Shown here one piece after another: positions 1-7,243 of a DNA stretch of 17,653 nt. Location: the NCBI GenBank assembly GCA_038532435.1, contig JBCBAP010000067.1, positions 1 through 17,653 of the forward strand, given 5' to 3'. The notes under the pieces were generated by a model that had not been told where the DNA came from, made no database searches, and saw only the letters and a list, made by a program, of their open reading frames with translations. The translations under genes were made by a program, and so were the position numbers. How positions within the stretch are numbered: the first letter of the stretch is position 1; every line of letters begins with the position of its first letter. The stretch comes from JBCBAP01 sp038532435 (GTDB lineage Bacteria > Pseudomonadota > Alphaproteobacteria > Rhodobacterales > Rhodobacteraceae).

Positions 1-867
1 GCCCACTACTGGGACGCGGCGATTGCGCAGATCAAACATCTGAAGGAAGCGGCGGGCGGATCGCTGGCGGGCAAGACCGTCATGCACATGTTCCACAACT
101 CCGCCTACGGCAAGGAACCAATCCCGACGCTCGAACTGCTGGCGCAGCGGGAGGGCTTCACCCTCAAGATGATGCCGATCGATCATCCCGGTGCGGACCA
201 GTCCGCAATCTGGCCTCAGGTCGAAGCGGCGAACCCGGACTACATCCTGTTGTGGGGATGGGGCGTGATGAACCGGGAGGCGCTGAAGGGTGCGCTCGAC
301 ATCGGCTTTCCCATGGAAAACATGATGGGTGTCTGGTGGTCCACCAACGAATCCGATCTCAAGCCGTTCGGACGGAAGGTTGAGGGCTATAAGGCGGTCA
401 CATTCCACGCGGTCGGCACCGATTTCCAGATCTACAACGAGCTCAACGATCTGGTTTATTTCGGTGGCAAGGCACGCGGGCACATGAACAACCTCGGCGA
501 GGTTCTCTACAACCGTGGCATGGCCTCCGCCATCTACGCGACGGAGGCGATCCGCAAGGCGATGGAGATCCACGGCGCGGGCGACCTGACCGGTCCGCAG
601 ATCCGCGACGGGTTCGAGAATCTGTCCATGGACGACGCCAAGTTCCTCGAACTGGGCATGGAAGGGTTCACCCCGCCTATGCAGATCACCTGTGACGACC
701 ATGGCGGCGGTGGCCTCGTGGCGGTCACTCAGTGGAGCGCGCTCGACCGCTCCTGGAAGCAGATCACGGACTACTACGCACCGGACAGTGCGCTGATCGA
801 ACCACAGGTGGCGGCACTTTCCGCCGCGTTCGCAGAGAAGATCGGCCTGCCGCGGAAGGGCTGCTGA
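1..867 (+). CDS. ABC transporter substrate-binding protein, HAAT (branched-chain amino acid type) family, 3' part
   Basis: The reading frame is open from the first base, so the gene starts upstream of the window; the last 288 residues are present. The protein looks like the C-terminal two thirds of a periplasmic type I binding protein (Peripla_BP_6/LivK-like): the stretch GKTVMHMFHNSAYGKE opens a Rossmann-like lobe, and residues around ADQSAIWPQVEAANPDYILL are typical of the family's second beta-alpha unit. Family role: it captures a small organic solute in the periplasm and delivers it to LivHMFG-type permease and ATPase subunits, which would lie upstream. The genes downstream include two acyl/aryl-CoA ligases, so the ligand is more plausibly an aromatic or acyl carboxylate than an amino acid; that is inference from context. 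The signal peptide is outside the window. A strong hairpin follows 13 bases after the stop. Confidence 0.88.
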   Translation, partial: AHYWDAAIAQIKHLKEAAGGSLAGKTVMHMFHNSAYGKEPIPTLELLAQREGFTLKMMPIDHPGADQSAIWPQVEAANPDYILLWGWGVMNREALKGALDIGFPMENMMGVWWSTNESDLKPFGRKVEGYKAVTFHAVGTDFQIYNELNDLVYFGGKARGHMNNLGEVLYNRGMASAIYATEAIRKAMEIHGAGDLTGPQIRDGFENLSMDDAKFLELGMEGFTPPMQITCDDHGGGGLVAVTQWSALDRSWKQITDYYAPDSALIEPQVAALSAAFAEKIGLPRKGC

Positions 868-880
868 GCCCGACACTCTT

Positions 881-905
881 GCGCTGGCCCCCGCGGGGCC
901 AGCGC
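881..905 (+). terminator. Strong hairpin after the binding-protein gene
   Basis: Perfect 11-bp stem (GCGCTGGCCCC with GGGGCCAGCGC) closed by a 3-base loop, 13 bases after the stop codon. The flanks are CTCTT on both sides rather than a clean T-run, so it may be a partial terminator or an mRNA 3'-end stabiliser. Either would uncouple expression of the abundant binding protein from the ligase genes downstream. Confidence 0.6.
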
Positions 906-958
906 CCTCTTGCCCGGCCCGTCGGGCGCTGCCATGGTCTTCGCACCGTGGTGTCAAC

Positions 959-964
959 GGGAGA
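959..964 (+). promoter_or_regulatory. Ribosome binding site supporting a TTG start
   Basis: GGGAGA lies 6 bases before the TTG codon at 971. No in-frame ATG with a comparable site is visible nearby, so this site decides the start of the DUF6958-like gene. Confidence 0.5.
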
Positions 965-970
965 CAGCCC

Positions 971-1261
971 TTGGACAAAGTCGCGTGCAGAACACCCGAA
1001 GGTGGGCCAAAGGGCACCAACATCCCCAGATGGAAATTCGACGCGGTCCGCGCGGCCCTCATGGCCTGTCTCACCGACGGGCCGCGGCGCGCGGCGGAGC
1101 TCAAGGATGCGGTCGGCGAGGCCCTCTCTGCCGAGGACCGGACCAATCTTGGCTCCCTCGGCTGGCACGTGACGACCATACGGCTCGAACTTGAGGTGCG
1201 CGGCGAGCTTGTCCGGCGCCCCGGGTCCCCACTCCAGATTGCCCTGAAGGATACTCCATGA
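971..1261 (+). CDS. Small DUF6958-like protein
   Basis: A 96-residue protein starting at TTG. Its stop overlaps the ATG of the next gene by 4 bases (ATGA), implying translational coupling with the ligase-like gene. After a short N-terminal extension it shows a helix (WKFDAVRAALMACL), a second helix rich in Ala/Glu (AAELKDAV), then WHVTTIRLELEVRGELVRR followed by a proline-rich end. This order (helices, tryptophan, then a basic beta-like tail) resembles the DUF6958 family and has the look of a winged-helix fold. I recognise it from general family memory, not a search. No catalytic residues are evident. Possible jobs are a small regulator or an accessory of the adjacent enzyme; the function is unknown. 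Confidence 0.65.
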   Translation: MDKVACRTPEGGPKGTNIPRWKFDAVRAALMACLTDGPRRAAELKDAVGEALSAEDRTNLGSLGWHVTTIRLELEVRGELVRRPGSPLQIALKDTP

Positions 1262-2475
1262 TCCCCTACGATGCGCTTGAAACCCGTTCCGCCGACCAGC
1301 GCGCCGCGGACCTCGCCACGGCGTTGCCACGGCAGATCGCAACCGCGCTCTCAGCCCCAGCGATGGCCGCCCATCTGGGGGAGGTCGATGCGGCCGCGGT
1401 GACCGGTGTCGCAGCGCTCGCAGCACTCCCCGTGCTGCGCAAATCCGAGCTTGGCGGGGCGCAGAAGGCGCACCCGCCCTTCGGCGGATTCACTCCTGCT
1501 GGCGTGCACACCGCGCGCCATGTCTTCCAATCCCCCGGCCCGATTTACGAGCCCGCGGGGAAGGCGCGCGACTGGTGGCGCATCGGCAGGTTCCTGCATG
1601 CGGCGGGCATCGGGGCCGAGGATATCGTGCAGAACTGCTTCTCCTACCACCTGACACCCGCCGGCATGATCTTCGAGAGCGGGGCGGAGGCCGTGGGGGC
1701 CACGGTCGTCCCCGCGGGCATCGGGCAGACCGAACTGCAGGTGCAGGCCGCCCATGACATCGGATCGACCGCCTATGCAGGCACGCCGGACTACCTCAAG
1801 ATCATCCTCGACAAGGCCAACGAGATGGGTCTTCCGCTGCAGATCACCAAGGCGACTGTGGGCGGCGGCGCACTCTTTCCCTCTCTGCGGGCGGAATATG
1901 CGGATCGCGGCATCACCTGCCTGCAAAACTACGCGACCGCCGACCTTGGGAACGTGGCCTATGAGAGCCCTGCCATGGAGGGCATGATCGTCGATGAAGG
2001 TGTGATCGTGGAGATCGTGCGCCCGGGTACCGGGGATCCGGTGCCCGCAGGCGAGGTGGGCGAGGTCGTCGTCACCGCCCTCAACCCCGATTACCCCCTC
2101 GTGCGGTTCGCCACAGGAGATCTGTCGGCGGTCCTGCCCGGCAGCAGCCCCTGCGGCCGGACGAACATGCGCATCAAAGGGTGGATGGGACGTGCTGATC
2201 AGACAACGAAGATCAAGGGCATGTTCGTCCGACCGGAACAGGTCGCAGCCCTCGTCGCCCGCCACCCGGAGATCGCTAAGGCGCGCGTCATCGCCACCCG
2301 AGAGGGCGAGCAGGACGCCATGACCGTTCAGGTCGAGGCGGAAGGCGCCGATGCGGAGGCGATCTCGGCCTCGGTTCAGGCGACCCTGAAACTCCGCGGC
2401 ACAGTCGATATCGTTGCCCCCGGCACGCTTCCCAACGACGGCAAGGTCATCGACGACCAGCGCTCCTACGACTGA
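1258..2475 (+). CDS. Phenylacetate-CoA ligase-like adenylate-forming enzyme
   Basis: A 405-residue member of the ANL adenylating superfamily closest to the PaaK group, which converts a carboxylate, ATP and CoA to an acyl-CoA. Visible landmarks: the region where the P-loop should be reads FQSPGPIYEP (about 90-99), lacking the usual SSGTTG-K; a substrate-pocket stretch FSYHLTPAG (128-136); YAGTPDYLKI (173-182); YATADLG (225-231) in place of the Y-x-x-TE adenine motif; TGDLSA (286-291); GRADQTTKIKG (311-321) as the hinge; and a C-terminal NDGKV with a candidate catalytic lysine (396). AAGGA-type ribosome binding site AAGGA sits 6 bases before the ATG, and the start overlaps the preceding gene. 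Neighbouring HAAT transport genes suggest activation of an imported aromatic or acyl acid. The exact substrate is unknown. Confidence 0.82.
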   Translation: MIPYDALETRSADQRAADLATALPRQIATALSAPAMAAHLGEVDAAAVTGVAALAALPVLRKSELGGAQKAHPPFGGFTPAGVHTARHVFQSPGPIYEPAGKARDWWRIGRFLHAAGIGAEDIVQNCFSYHLTPAGMIFESGAEAVGATVVPAGIGQTELQVQAAHDIGSTAYAGTPDYLKIILDKANEMGLPLQITKATVGGGALFPSLRAEYADRGITCLQNYATADLGNVAYESPAMEGMIVDEGVIVEIVRPGTGDPVPAGEVGEVVVTALNPDYPLVRFATGDLSAVLPGSSPCGRTNMRIKGWMGRADQTTKIKGMFVRPEQVAALVARHPEIAKARVIATREGEQDAMTVQVEAEGADAEAISASVQATLKLRGTVDIVAPGTLPNDGKVIDDQRSYD

Positions 2476-2500
2476 CGCTGGTGCACGCGACAAAGCGGGA

Positions 2501-2581
2501 GCCTCCGGCGGGGATATTTACCGCCAGAAGAAGGAGCATGGCGCATATCTTCTTCTGGCCAGAAATATCCCCGCCGGAGGC
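2501..2581. repeat. Long inverted repeat between convergent genes (bidirectional terminator / Rhodobacterales-type repeat)
   Basis: Two 33-base arms (2501-2533 and 2549-2581) match at 30 of 33 positions as reverse complements, with a 15-base spacer. Each arm begins GCCTCCGGCGGGGATATTT and ends GCCAGAAGAAG. It lies in the space between two convergent genes (stops at 2475 and 2648), the position expected for a bidirectional terminator. I associate arms of this form with an element found repeatedly at gene ends in Rhodobacterales genomes; that association is from memory. Confidence 0.75.
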
Positions 2582-2647
2582 CGGACACTCTTCAAGGGCA
2601 AACGGCCCGACGCAGGGGCCGGGCCGTTCAGTGCAGTTGGAGAACGC

Positions 2648-4819
2648 TTACTCCACGACGAAGAAGAGGGTTTCGCCGGAACTGTCGTCGACCCCATCAT
2701 TGTCGGTGACCGCGTACCGGGTCCCGGCGGCGTCGATTGCAAAGCCCTCGATCTTGTCGACCACGTAGCCATTGAAACTCGCGAGATCCGCCATGAAGTC
2801 GTGCTCCAGCGTTTTCTCGACCAGCGGCAGGTCGGCGCCGAGGGAGGCGGGCTCGAGACCGTCGAGGCTGACGGAGTAGAGCTTCTTCACCTTCGCGCGG
2901 TCGCCGATCTGGTTGTCCCGTTCGATAATGAAAAGCCTGCCGTCGTGGGCGGTGATCTCCGACAGTCCGATCCAGCCGGTCTCCGGCGCTTCCGTTGGAT
3001 AGGCCACAGCGCCCCACTCTCCGGTTTCGATGTCATAGGCGACGAGTTTGACTGTGTTCTTGGGATCGTCGGCCCAGGATCGCTGGATCGCGATCCAGAG
3101 CGTGTTGCCGACTTTTGTGATCCCCTCCGCGCCGAAGCGCCGTTCCACGGCAAGCAGTTCGGACGGGAAGGGGATCTCCTCTTCGATGCTGCCGTCGCCG
3201 TTCACATGGTAGATCGCGTGGGGGATCAGACGGTCCGTCCGGCCCTCGGAGGCGATGAAGAACCCTCCCTCGCCGTCGAGCGTTATCCCCTCCATGTCGA
3301 GCTTTTGCGCAGGGGCGCCGAGGCCCCGGGTCACCGGGATCGTGGCGGTAATGCGGGCGGGGGTCTGGTTGGCATCGATGACGAAGATCGTTGGCTGCAT
3401 GCCGTAGAAGCTGTCATTGACCGCATAGAGGATGCCGGGCTCTTCCGCATCCGCGACCAGGCCGGAGAGTGCGCCGAAGCCCACCGGGCGGCCGTTGTCG
3501 AGCCGGTCGGAAACGAGCGTCGGATAGATCGGATCCGCATCCTGTAGCGCGTAGATCATCACATGGGCGCGGGGACCATTATCTTCGATGAGATCCACCT
3601 CGTTCGCGGTGACGAGCAGGTTGCGCCCCGGTAAGGCGACGATGCCCTCGGGCCCGATGCCGGACGGAAGGAGGCCCACCAGCTCCGGCGAAGCGGGGGA
3701 GGATGCATCATAGACGCCGACGACGGACGACCTTTCCGCACCGACGAAAATCATCGGCGTCTCGCCGAAGGTTGCAACCTCGATGCTCTCGGGCTCCACG
3801 CCCTTGTTGCCGGACCGACGCTCCGGGTAGTGGCCGATGGAGATCACGGCATATTCGAACGCGGTGCCTTCCTCATGCACCACGGAGCCATCCTTGTGGA
3901 AGATCGTCCAGCCGCGGGAGCCGCCTTCATAGTCGCCTTCGTTCGCAGTCACGAAATGATCGGTGTCGAACCATTTGACCGCGTCGGGTTCGCGGACGCG
4001 GTCCGCCTGGGTCTGGTTGAAGATGAGCGCGCGCTCCTCCTCAAGGTCGATGCCCGTCAGGGTCACGTCACCGGCGGAGAAGTGGGAGAGGACCTCCCCG
4101 GTCGTGCCGGAGATGACGACCATGTGGTTGTTTTCCTGGAGGCTCACGACGATCTCGCCTGCCGCGTTCACATCCACGAACTCCGGCTCCGGATCGCTCG
4201 GGGCGACATCCGCGAGACCGGTGAGGTCCGCGACGATCATACCGTCGCAATTCGGGACCGCGTCCGTCACCGGGAAGATGGTGACGTTGCCTGCGGGCAG
4301 TTGCGGGATCACGCCGTCGCCCAGATCTTCGTCCCGCTCGTTTTCGATAGCGATCGCGATGAAGGATCCGTCCGGCGCGGCTGCGACGCTGTCCGGCTGA
4401 CCGCCGAGATCGCAGCGCGCGCCTTCCGCACCGCTGGCGATGTCGATGACCGCAAGGTGGCCGGAGGGCTCGGTGAAGCTTTCGGAGGTGTTGACGCCGA
4501 CGAAGGCGTGTGGGCCGATGATGGAAACCGCCGTCGGCTCCCCGTCGAGCGCCACCGTGCCCCTTGCCTGCGGGTTGGCCGGATCGGTGATGTCGATCAT
4601 GCCGATCACGCCAAGCGGGCTGTCCGTGTAGACAAGTGTCATGCCGTCATCGGTTGCGGCGATGATCTCCGCAGATGTTTCCGTCGCCCGGTCCGTGCCC
4701 TGGGGCAGGTTGTCGGCAACGTTGAACGACGCGATACGGTTGAAACTGTCGGCCTGCACCGGAAATGCGGTTGCGAGCGCGAGGGCGGACGCAACAAGGC
4801 CCGCGCTAAGTCGTGTCAT
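2648..4819 (-). CDS. Secreted beta-propeller protein with C-terminal esterase-like-activity-of-phytase domain
   Basis: A 723-residue exported protein. A Sec signal peptide covers residues 1-23 (MTRLSAGLVASALALATAFP, then cleavage after VQA). Residues about 28-430 form a propeller-like half resembling the choice-of-anchor-I/alkaline-phosphatase-associated repeats (VTANEGDYEGG near 290-300, GIGPEGIVALPGRNLLVTANEVD near 387-409). Residues about 437-723 carry the repeated motifs of the phytase-esterase-like family (PF13449): GALSGL, LDMEGITLD (508-516), GAEGIT, GLSEIT, IIERDN, and IEGFAIDAAGTRYAVTDNDG near the end. The start at 4819 is chosen because AGGAGA lies 5 bases upstream and the signal peptide begins there; a longer frame to 4858 lacks both. 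It is transcribed against its flanking ligase genes. Its substrate, possibly an organic phosphate or ester in the periplasm, is not established. Confidence 0.85.
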   Translation of the reverse strand: MTRLSAGLVASALALATAFPVQADSFNRIASFNVADNLPQGTDRATETSAEIIAATDDGMTLVYTDSPLGVIGMIDITDPANPQARGTVALDGEPTAVSIIGPHAFVGVNTSESFTEPSGHLAVIDIASGAEGARCDLGGQPDSVAAAPDGSFIAIAIENERDEDLGDGVIPQLPAGNVTIFPVTDAVPNCDGMIVADLTGLADVAPSDPEPEFVDVNAAGEIVVSLQENNHMVVISGTTGEVLSHFSAGDVTLTGIDLEEERALIFNQTQADRVREPDAVKWFDTDHFVTANEGDYEGGSRGWTIFHKDGSVVHEEGTAFEYAVISIGHYPERRSGNKGVEPESIEVATFGETPMIFVGAERSSVVGVYDASSPASPELVGLLPSGIGPEGIVALPGRNLLVTANEVDLIEDNGPRAHVMIYALQDADPIYPTLVSDRLDNGRPVGFGALSGLVADAEEPGILYAVNDSFYGMQPTIFVIDANQTPARITATIPVTRGLGAPAQKLDMEGITLDGEGGFFIASEGRTDRLIPHAIYHVNGDGSIEEEIPFPSELLAVERRFGAEGITKVGNTLWIAIQRSWADDPKNTVKLVAYDIETGEWGAVAYPTEAPETGWIGLSEITAHDGRLFIIERDNQIGDRAKVKKLYSVSLDGLEPASLGADLPLVEKTLEHDFMADLASFNGYVVDKIEGFAIDAAGTRYAVTDNDGVDDSSGETLFFVVE

Positions 4820-4824
4820 CGGGG

Positions 4825-4830
4825 TCTCCT
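4825..4830 (-). promoter_or_regulatory. Ribosome binding site fixing the start of the phytase-like gene
   Basis: On the minus strand AGGAGA lies 5 bases upstream of the ATG at 4819, immediately preceding the signal peptide. It argues against the in-frame upstream ATG at 4858. Confidence 0.7.
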
Positions 4831-4871
4831 GATCAGTGGGGAGGAAGCGGCGCGACACTGCGATGCGCCCC

Positions 4872-4909
4872 GTGACGCTTTGACGACACGAACGTGAAGC
4901 TGTTGTGAA
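4872..4909 (-). promoter_or_regulatory. Four half-sites at exact 11-bp spacing (Pho-box-like) upstream of the phytase-like gene
   Basis: Read on the minus strand, the pentamers TTCAC, TTCAC, GTCGT and GTCAC begin exactly 11 bases apart, with TC invariant at positions 2-3. PhoB-type operators consist of direct repeats with an 11-bp period and a TGTCA-like core, so this could be a double Pho box controlling a phosphate-scavenging gene. The match to the consensus is weak and no convincing -10 element was found after it. The region also lies upstream of the divergent acyl-CoA synthetase. Confidence 0.3.
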
Positions 4910-5006
4910 TGAGATGCCCGACCTGCGAGCAGGCTCCGCGCTCGCCTCCGGCCGGTTCCTGTCCTATCTTCCGGCTGCACACGGGTTTCGCGGGAGGGCA
5001 CAGCGC

Positions 5007-6728
5007 ATGACCATCCACCATGACAGGCGTTTCGTAGAAGAGGGCCTCTCCCACGTCGCGGGGCGGACGGATCTGCCGCTCATAGATCAGACAATCCCTG
5101 ACGCGCTCGCCGCGACCGTCGCCCGCTATCCGGAAACGGAGGCAGGTGTGTTTCCCGATCAGGGCATCCGCTGGACCTATGCGGAGTTCGCGCGGGAGGT
5201 CGATCGCCTTGCCGGAGGGCTCCTGCGCCTCGGGATCGGAACAGGGGATCGCATCGGCGTCTGGTCACCCAACCGGGCGGAGTGGTTCGTCGCACAGTTT
5301 GCGACCGCGCGGATCGGCGCCGTGCTTGTCTGCATCAACCCGGCCTACCGGGTAGGAGAGATTGAATACGCGCTCAACAAGGTCGGGTGCAGAGGGCTGA
5401 TCACCGCGCAACGTTTCAAATCGTCGGACTATGTCGGCATGCTGGCGGAGCTTGCGCCAGAGCTTACCACCTGCGCGCCCGGCGCGCTGCACGCGGCGCG
5501 GGTTCCGGACCTGCGAACGATCATCTGTCTCGGCCCGGATGCGCCGACAAGCATGATCCCCTACGAGGATGTATGCGTGCGCGGTGACGCTGTGGAACGG
5601 GCCGAGCTTGACCGCATCACGGACGCGCTGTCTCCCGGTGACATCATCAACATCCAGTTCACCTCCGGAACCACGGGCAATCCGAAGGGGGCGAGCCTCA
5701 CCCACCGGAACATCCTCAACAATGCGCATTTCGTGACAGATACGATCCGGATGCGACCGGGGGACCGGTTGAACAATCCCGTACCCTTCTACCACTGCTT
5801 TGGCATGGTGCTCGGCGTGCTCGGGTGCGTGACCAAGGGCGCTACGCTCGTGTCCGCGGGGGAGGGGTTCGACCCGGACAAGCTCCTTGCGGTGGCGGCT
5901 GCGGAGCGGTGCACGATCCTCTACGGTGTGCCCACCATGTTTGTGGGCGCGCTGGAGTGCGCAAGCTTTGCCGAGCATGACCTCTCGACCCTGCGCACCG
6001 GCATCATGGCGGGTGCTCCCTGTCCCATCGAAGTGATGAAGCGGGTGCAGTCGGACATGAACATGACCGAAGTCACGATTGCCTATGGCATGACCGAGAC
6101 CAGCCCGGTGTCGTTCCAGTGCGACGTAGATGATCCGCTCGACAAGCGGGTCTCCACCGTCGGGCGGATCCTGCCGCACGTTGAATGCAAGGTCGTGGAT
6201 GAAAACGGCCGGACCGTCCCCGTGGGCGTGCAGGGGGAGCTGCTCACACGCGGCTACGTGGTGATGCAGGGCTACTGGGAGGATCCGGCGAAAACCGCGG
6301 AAGCGGTTGATGCGGACGGCTGGATGCACACGGGCGACCTCGCGACCTTCGATGCGGAAGGGTATTGCGACATCACCGGACGGGTGAAGGACATGGTTCT
6401 GCGCGGGGGAGAAAACATCTATCCGCGAGAGGTGGAGGATTTCCTCTTCACCCATCCGGATATCGCCCAGGCGCAGGTCTTCGGCATTCCCGACCAGAAG
6501 TACGGGGAGCTGGTCTGCGCCTGGATCGTGCCGAGGGAGGGGCGTTCCCTGACCCCCGAGGATGTGCGGACCTACTGCACCGACCGCATCGCGCACTTCA
6601 AGGTGCCCACCCATGTGCGGATTAAGGACGCCTTGCCCATGACGGTGACCGGCAAACCCCAGAAATTTGTGATGCGCGATCTGATGGTCGAAGAACTCGA
6701 AACGGCGATGGCCCCGGCCGGAGAATGA
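5007..6728 (+). CDS. AMP-dependent acyl-CoA synthetase (FadD-like AMP-binding protein)
   Basis: A 573-residue ANL-family ligase with all canonical motifs: P-loop TSGTTGNPKG (219-228), YGMTE (360-364), HTGD (441-444), the hinge GRVKDMVLRGGENIYPREVE (458-477), and the C-terminal catalytic lysine in TGKPQKF (Lys550). It adenylates a carboxylic acid with ATP and transfers it to CoA in the cytoplasm. The start at 5007 has GGAGG 9 bases upstream; an in-frame GTG at 4905 would add 34 residues without sequence resembling the family. The overall sequence resembles medium/long-chain or broad-range acyl-CoA synthetases that accompany HAAT transporters. With the PaaK-like gene upstream it gives this locus two different CoA ligases. 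The substrate is not determinable from the sequence. Confidence 0.92.
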   Translation: MTIHHDRRFVEEGLSHVAGRTDLPLIDQTIPDALAATVARYPETEAGVFPDQGIRWTYAEFAREVDRLAGGLLRLGIGTGDRIGVWSPNRAEWFVAQFATARIGAVLVCINPAYRVGEIEYALNKVGCRGLITAQRFKSSDYVGMLAELAPELTTCAPGALHAARVPDLRTIICLGPDAPTSMIPYEDVCVRGDAVERAELDRITDALSPGDIINIQFTSGTTGNPKGASLTHRNILNNAHFVTDTIRMRPGDRLNNPVPFYHCFGMVLGVLGCVTKGATLVSAGEGFDPDKLLAVAAAERCTILYGVPTMFVGALECASFAEHDLSTLRTGIMAGAPCPIEVMKRVQSDMNMTEVTIAYGMTETSPVSFQCDVDDPLDKRVSTVGRILPHVECKVVDENGRTVPVGVQGELLTRGYVVMQGYWEDPAKTAEAVDADGWMHTGDLATFDAEGYCDITGRVKDMVLRGGENIYPREVEDFLFTHPDIAQAQVFGIPDQKYGELVCAWIVPREGRSLTPEDVRTYCTDRIAHFKVPTHVRIKDALPMTVTGKPQKFVMRDLMVEELETAMAPAGE

Positions 6729-6753
6729 TTCGATACACGTTATTGGCGTATTA

Positions 6754-6767
6754 TTGCCGATCGGCAA
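6754..6767. promoter_or_regulatory. 14-bp perfect palindrome, candidate operator
   Basis: TTGCCGATCGGCAA is a perfect dyad with no spacer, 26 bases after the ligase stop and in AT-rich flanks. It could be a dimeric regulator site; a weak hairpin terminator for the upstream ligase gene is the alternative. No regulator gene is adjacent. Confidence 0.35.
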
Positions 6768-7169
6768 ATATATGCGGTGTGTCGGACCTTCGTCCTTTTA
6801 GCCCTGAATGAGTTGTGACGTTGACGTCAGTCACGCTCCATTTGATCCGTGATTCGAGCTCTTCGGCCGATCGTCTTCGGCCGCACGTTTACTTGCATGA
6901 TGAAACCGGTTTGGGTGGTGGAGATGGTGCAAATCCCCCGATTTGTCCGGTTTCTGAATGCTCAAATCACTTGAACTGCAGTGTTTGAGGCCGTCGTCGT
7001 TTGGTGAACGGATGGCTCCAAAAGGTGAAATGGGCTGTTGACAGAGGGGTCGATCGGTCATGTTTCCACATCAAATTTCCCTAGTTGCGACACTGTCTTG
7101 CCGAAATTCCGAAGGGGGAGATCAAAAGAGAAACGCAACTGTCACGGAACGCTGTGTTAACTTACCTGC

Positions 7170-7208
7170 GAGGCCGGCGGGCTGATCACCCGCCATACCA
7201 GAGGCCTC
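7170..7208 (+). promoter_or_regulatory. Nested stem-loop in the putative leader of the VWA gene
   Basis: An outer stem GAGGCC/GGCCTC (7170-7175 with 7203-7208) encloses an inner stem GGCGGG/CCCGCC (7176-7181 with 7189-7194) with loop CTGATCA. Only one side carries unpaired bases (7195-7202). It ends 35 bases before the ATG, so it may stabilise the leader or regulate translation; it is not an obvious terminator as no T-run follows. Confidence 0.35.
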
Positions 7209-7243
7209 GTTCGTGTAACCATTAACGGAAAGTAAAGCGTACC

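Larger units (their letters stand above)
6729..7243. other. 515-bp AT-richer intergenic region upstream of the VWA gene
   Basis: No convincing gene is seen; a 76-codon minus-strand frame (6831-7061) has no family resemblance or ribosome binding site. The base composition is visibly less GC-rich than the flanks. It contains a 14-bp perfect palindrome (6754-6767), an 8-bp TGACGTCA palindrome (6822-6829) inside GTGAC...GTCAC arms (6815-6834), a perfect -35-like TTGACA at 7038-7043 without a good -10 box at 16-18 bp, and a nested stem-loop near the gene (7170-7208). The length and composition suggest a heavily regulated promoter region with a long leader for the downstream secreted protein. Confidence 0.6.

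Noticed and set aside
2414..4897. Two long plus-strand frames (2414-3547 and 3830-4897) over the phytase-like gene
   Set aside because: They lie opposite a gene with signal peptide, ribosome binding site and family motifs; their products are low-complexity Asp/Arg/Val-rich.
5265..6767. 500-codon minus-strand frame over the acyl-CoA synthetase
   Set aside because: Antisense shadow; the plus strand carries all ANL motifs.
6822..6829. TGACGTCA palindrome resembling a eukaryotic CRE site
   Set aside because: An 8-bp dyad is expected by chance at this scale and CREB-type regulators do not exist in bacteria.
6831..7061. 76-codon minus-strand frame in the long intergenic region
   Set aside because: His/Ser/Pro-rich product with no family resemblance, hydrophobic core or ribosome binding site.
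7038..7066. TTGACA box as a complete sigma-70 promoter
   Set aside because: The -35 box is perfect but no reasonable -10 hexamer lies 16-18 bp downstream (TGTTTC at best).
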